NCBI GenBank assembly: GCA_037501455.1 | Contig: CM074857.1 | Location: 33,934,001-33,998,000, forward strand | Length of the DNA stretch: 64,000 nt | Direction of reading: 5' to 3' | DNA from: Lantana camara | Taxonomy: Eukaryota > Streptophyta > Magnoliopsida > Lamiales > Verbenaceae | Translations under genes and position numbers: made by a program | In this document: positions 61,101 to 64,000 of the stretch, one piece after another | How positions within the stretch are numbered: position 1 is the first letter of the stretch | How the letters are laid out: each line of letters opens with the position of its first letter | The notes under the pieces: generated by a model | What the model saw: the letters and a program-made list of their open reading frames with translations, nothing else | The model's database searches: none | What the model was told of the DNA's origin: nothing

Positions 61101-62313
61101 TTTAAGGAGTTAAGGTTGGAGACGCCCAGCTTGCGGGCATAAAATCATTTTCAAAACGGTTCATAAGTTTTCTAAAAAAGTATAGCCTATATTCCCCCTA
61201 CTCCTATTTCAAACTGATATGAACCGGATATTATTGTCATATATTTATTTGTTACTATATAGTATATACATTTCAAACCAAGACTTTCTTGGTCAAAACA
61301 CTTCAAAAATCTTGCTTATAATCATAACCCTCAACCCCCCGTCACTTAGTCATTTTGACTAACCCTCCTGTTCTTTCAATTCATGATTTCAGGAATCTAT
61401 ACAGCGACGCCTTAGAGGTATCTTGAAGCTTTAAGGTGTCACATTCCAGTTATTTAGAGTGATCACGAGTGCATGTACATCTGACAATAAGCACTCTTCT
61501 GTTAAGTTAGACCTATCGTTGTAATTACTTGTCCAACTTAATATTAAGCATTTCGTTACATATTGTCCCCTTTTATTGCTCATGTTTATTTTTTTTCCGT
61601 TGCATTTAAATTTCATACTCTGGTATTGTATAGTCTTGTCCGTTCGCCGGAGTATTTCTCGAGTGCTAGGTCTCACACCCACTCGGGAAGTACAACGGTG
61701 CGGGGTTGTAGTGTTAAGGGGCGCTACAGGTTAGGGCTTAGGGGTGTTAAGGTAAGGCCATAACTTAGGATTAGTCAAAAATTATCGTTTTAGGTATGAG
61801 GTGCTTGTTTCGGTTGAAATTCGAGAATTCAAATGGTCTTAGAAAAATATGAGGATTGTTCCTTTGGATCTGAATCGTTGATATGAGTCCAATGGAGGTG
61901 ACGAAACTCAATTCCAAGTTCCCGAGCTCAAGTTACAAAGACCGGAACCAAAGGTGCGCTAAATGTTCTTTAGCTCCGATTTGGTTCCAAAACTCAAATT
62001 AAATCCAAAACCAACTCAAAGAAGTCCGAAATCAAATAACGAGAAAGAGAACATGATCATAACTTATATATCTCAAGTGCATCAAAGTTTCACAAAAATC
62101 GGAATTCAATTCGAATACAAACGACACGTATTCATATTCATAAACTTTCAAACGTTCAATAATTCAAATAATTCAAATAAAAGTTAATATGTTTCAACTA
62201 ATTTCAATTAACATATTAAGATAAACATATATTAACATAATTAAATATTTAAATTGCACAATTATGTAAACACATACGTCATACCTGTATGACTGAAAAG
62301 TTGGGGTGTTACA
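58136..62313 (-). mobile_element. 3' LTR of element H, truncated, with nested A-type solo LTR
   Basis: On the minus strand the LTR starts TGTAACACCCC at 62313, is interrupted by 61728-58408, and resumes to about 58136 where it is cut by E. A donor-like AAAG|GTAAG lies near 58190. It contains a 28-base G run (58307-58334). Only about 860 bp of H LTR remain. Confidence 0.7.
58408..61728 (+). mobile_element. A-type solo LTR inside the H LTR
   Basis: TGTAACAGCCC to GGGGCGCTACA, 3321 bp, collinear with the A LTRs. TATA box at 59546-59553, donor-like AAG|GTATG near 59652, acceptor-like CTTTCAG near 60569, hairpin TTAGTC-ATTTT-GACTAA at 61346-61362. The flanking direct repeat is 11 bp (GGTTAGGGCTT), not the usual 5. 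Confidence 0.9.
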
Positions 62314-62346
62314 ACTTCTCCCCCTTAAAAGAATTCGTCCTCAGAT

Positions 62347-64000
62347 TCACTGCTCGTCCGGAAACAATTCGGGGTGGAACTTTTTCATCTTTTTCTCTGT
62401 TTCCCATGTAGCCTCTTCGGTGTTATCACTTCTCCATAACACCTTGACTAGTGAAATATACCGATTTCTGAGTTCTTGAAACTTCCGGTCTAATATCTTA
62501 ATCGGTTTCTGAATGAAGGTGAGATTAGGCTCTAGTTCCACTTCATCAACTGGTAAAACCTCGGATTCATCTCGATAGCACTTCTAGATTTGCGAAATGT
62601 GAAACACATTTTGAATACTGGTCAAACTTGGAGGCAAATCCAAACAGTAAGTCGTATCCCCGATTTTCTCTAGAATCTCAAATGGTCCCAAGTGCCGAGG
62701 GTTCAACTTTCTTCCTCGACCAATCCTTGAAAACCCTTTGCGTGGAGAAGCCTTTAAGAAGACTCTATCTCCAACCTCAAACTTAAGGTTCTTTCTTCGG
62801 TGGTCAGCATAGCTCTTCTGTCGATCTTGAGCTGCCTTCATCCGTTGTCTAATTATTTGGACCTTGTCTATTGCATCTTGCACGGCCTTAGAGGGTTTTT
62901 CCTTCTTCTCCCTTCTTTTTACACCTTCTTATTTGGTCCAATTCCATTCTTCCAAACCAAAGAACAACGGAGACCTACACTTTCATCTGTAGAGAGCTTC
63001 ATAAGGTGTCATTTCTATCGAGGCTTGATAGCTATTATTGTATGCAAACTCGATTAATGGCAACTGCTCATTCCACGAGCTCTGAAAATCCAGAGCACAC
63101 GCTCTCAACATATCCTCCAAGTACTTGATTAATCTCTTTGACTTCCCATCTGTCTGAAGATGGAAAGCTATGCTAAATTAAAGCCTCGTTCCCAAACACT
63201 TCTGTAGCTCTTACCAAAACCTTGAAGTAAACCTTGGATCCCGATCCGACACAATGCTAACCGGTACTCCATGAAGTCGGACAATCTCATCATTGTACTT
63301 CTTGGCTAGTTTACTCACTTTGTTGGACATCCGGATGGCAAGAAAATGAGCAGATTTCATCAAACGGTCCACAATTACCCAAATCCCATCAAGTCCACCC
63401 TTCACTCTTGGCAAACCCGAAATGAAATCCATAGCAATCTATTGCCATTTCCACTCTGGGGATAGGTAATGGTTGAAGTAGCCCCGATGGCTTTTGATGT
63501 TCCGCCTTCACCACTTGACAAGTCATGCAATGTTTCACAAAATTGATCACATCCCGTTTTAAACCATTCCACCAATAAAATTGTTTTAAATCTTTGTACA
63601 TCTTGTTCTCTCTAGGATGTATCGAATACCCTGACCGATGAGCTTCTTCAAGAATAATCCTTTTCAATTCTCCTGGCACAACAATTCTCCTTTTAAACCT
63701 TAGAAGTTCCGTATCATCAAGCCCAAACGAACACTCTGGATCGGCTCGAGCTTTCTCTGCTAATTTCTGAACCTCTGGATCAACCCTCTGAGCATCAAAC
63801 AACCTCTGCTGAAGATCTGGCTGAACCGAAATATTTCGAATACTAGCTCTCAACTTAAATGACTCTTCTTCACTCCCAATTTCCAATTTCGCATTGGACA
63901 AGCTAGCCTTCCCACTGAGCGCGTCCGCGACCACGTTGGCTTTGTCGGGATGGTATCGGATTGTACACTCATAATCCGCCAGAATTTCCATCCAACTTCG
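62347..64000 (-). pseudogene. pol: Element H pol: end of RNase H, integrase, chromodomain-like tail
   Basis: The frame runs off the window edge. From 63991 it gives the RNase H end (HPDKANVVADALSGKAS) and the integrase zinc region (HRSGYSIHPRENKMY, then HCMTCQVVKAEH). A frameshift occurs near 63430. The integrase core has the first Asp in MDFISGLPR and the second in VSDRDPRF. The third site reads TDGKSKRLI where relatives have TDGQSE, so the catalytic Glu is Lys. The segment GDRVFLKASPRKGF (about 62760) is followed by the tail LVKVLWRSDNTEEATWE and a stop at 62347-62349. A polypurine tract (TTAAGGGGGAGAAGT) precedes the 3' LTR. Tekay-like, disabled. Confidence 0.88.

Overview
The window is repeat-rich plant nuclear DNA, most likely from a eudicot with a large genome. 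I see no host gene, tRNA, rRNA or CRISPR array. Nearly every base belongs to LTR retrotransposons nested in one another: Ty3/gypsy chromovirus-like elements (Tekay/Del type by their gag, integrase and C-terminal motifs), Ty1/copia remnants and a small TRIM. The species is not identified.

Layout. 1-1288: 3' part of an unrelated large LTR. 1289-2207: minus-strand copia pol remnant. 2208 to about 4640: minus-strand chromovirus LTR ('G'). About 4640-6672: copia pol remnant plus LTR ('K'). 6673-35719: an old minus-strand gypsy element ('D'). D was entered by element 'A' (8899-21084, TSD AAACC) in its 3' LTR and by element 'C' (23420-33155, TSD gaatt/taatt) in its reverse transcriptase. A has 3.3-kb LTRs and carries only an intact gag; its 5' LTR contains a solo LTR (16033-19980, TSD TTTAT) that landed in the TATA box. 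35720-37815: TRIM copies and a D-type LTR fragment. 38170-54390 (TSD TTTCA): element 'B', with 3.25-kb LTRs and a 3.5-kb non-coding interior (LARD-like). B is inside a copia LTR ('I') and holds solo LTRs at 40491-43752 (TSD CCAGG) and 48976-51910 ('F', TSD TTGTG). 54391-56435: remnant and 3' LTR of copia I. 56436 to about 58135: LTR 'E'. About 58136-64000: 3' LTR and pol of minus-strand gypsy element 'H', with an A-type solo LTR (58408-61728) inside.

Main discovery candidate. Several LTR families that differ in sequence carry, at a similar place (about 285-450 nt downstream of a splice-donor-like AG|GT), an array of 14-bp dyad-symmetric motifs. The formula is a 5-bp arm, a GCCC/GGCC core, and the complementary arm. 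The arms are family-specific: GTAAC/GTTAC, GACAC/GTGTC, TACCC/GGGTA, TGAAC/GTTCA, GTCCC/GGGAC. The copies come in pairs with a nearly fixed start-to-start distance of 31-35 bp, and longer gaps separate most pairs: 34-40-34 in B and C, 34-42-34 in G, 31-45-31 in F, 34-50-34-46-34 at the left edge. About 400 nt before the LTR end the gypsy families also share a small hairpin whose two arms change together between families. Both patterns point to a shared regulatory or RNA-structural system in these LTRs that I cannot match to anything I know.
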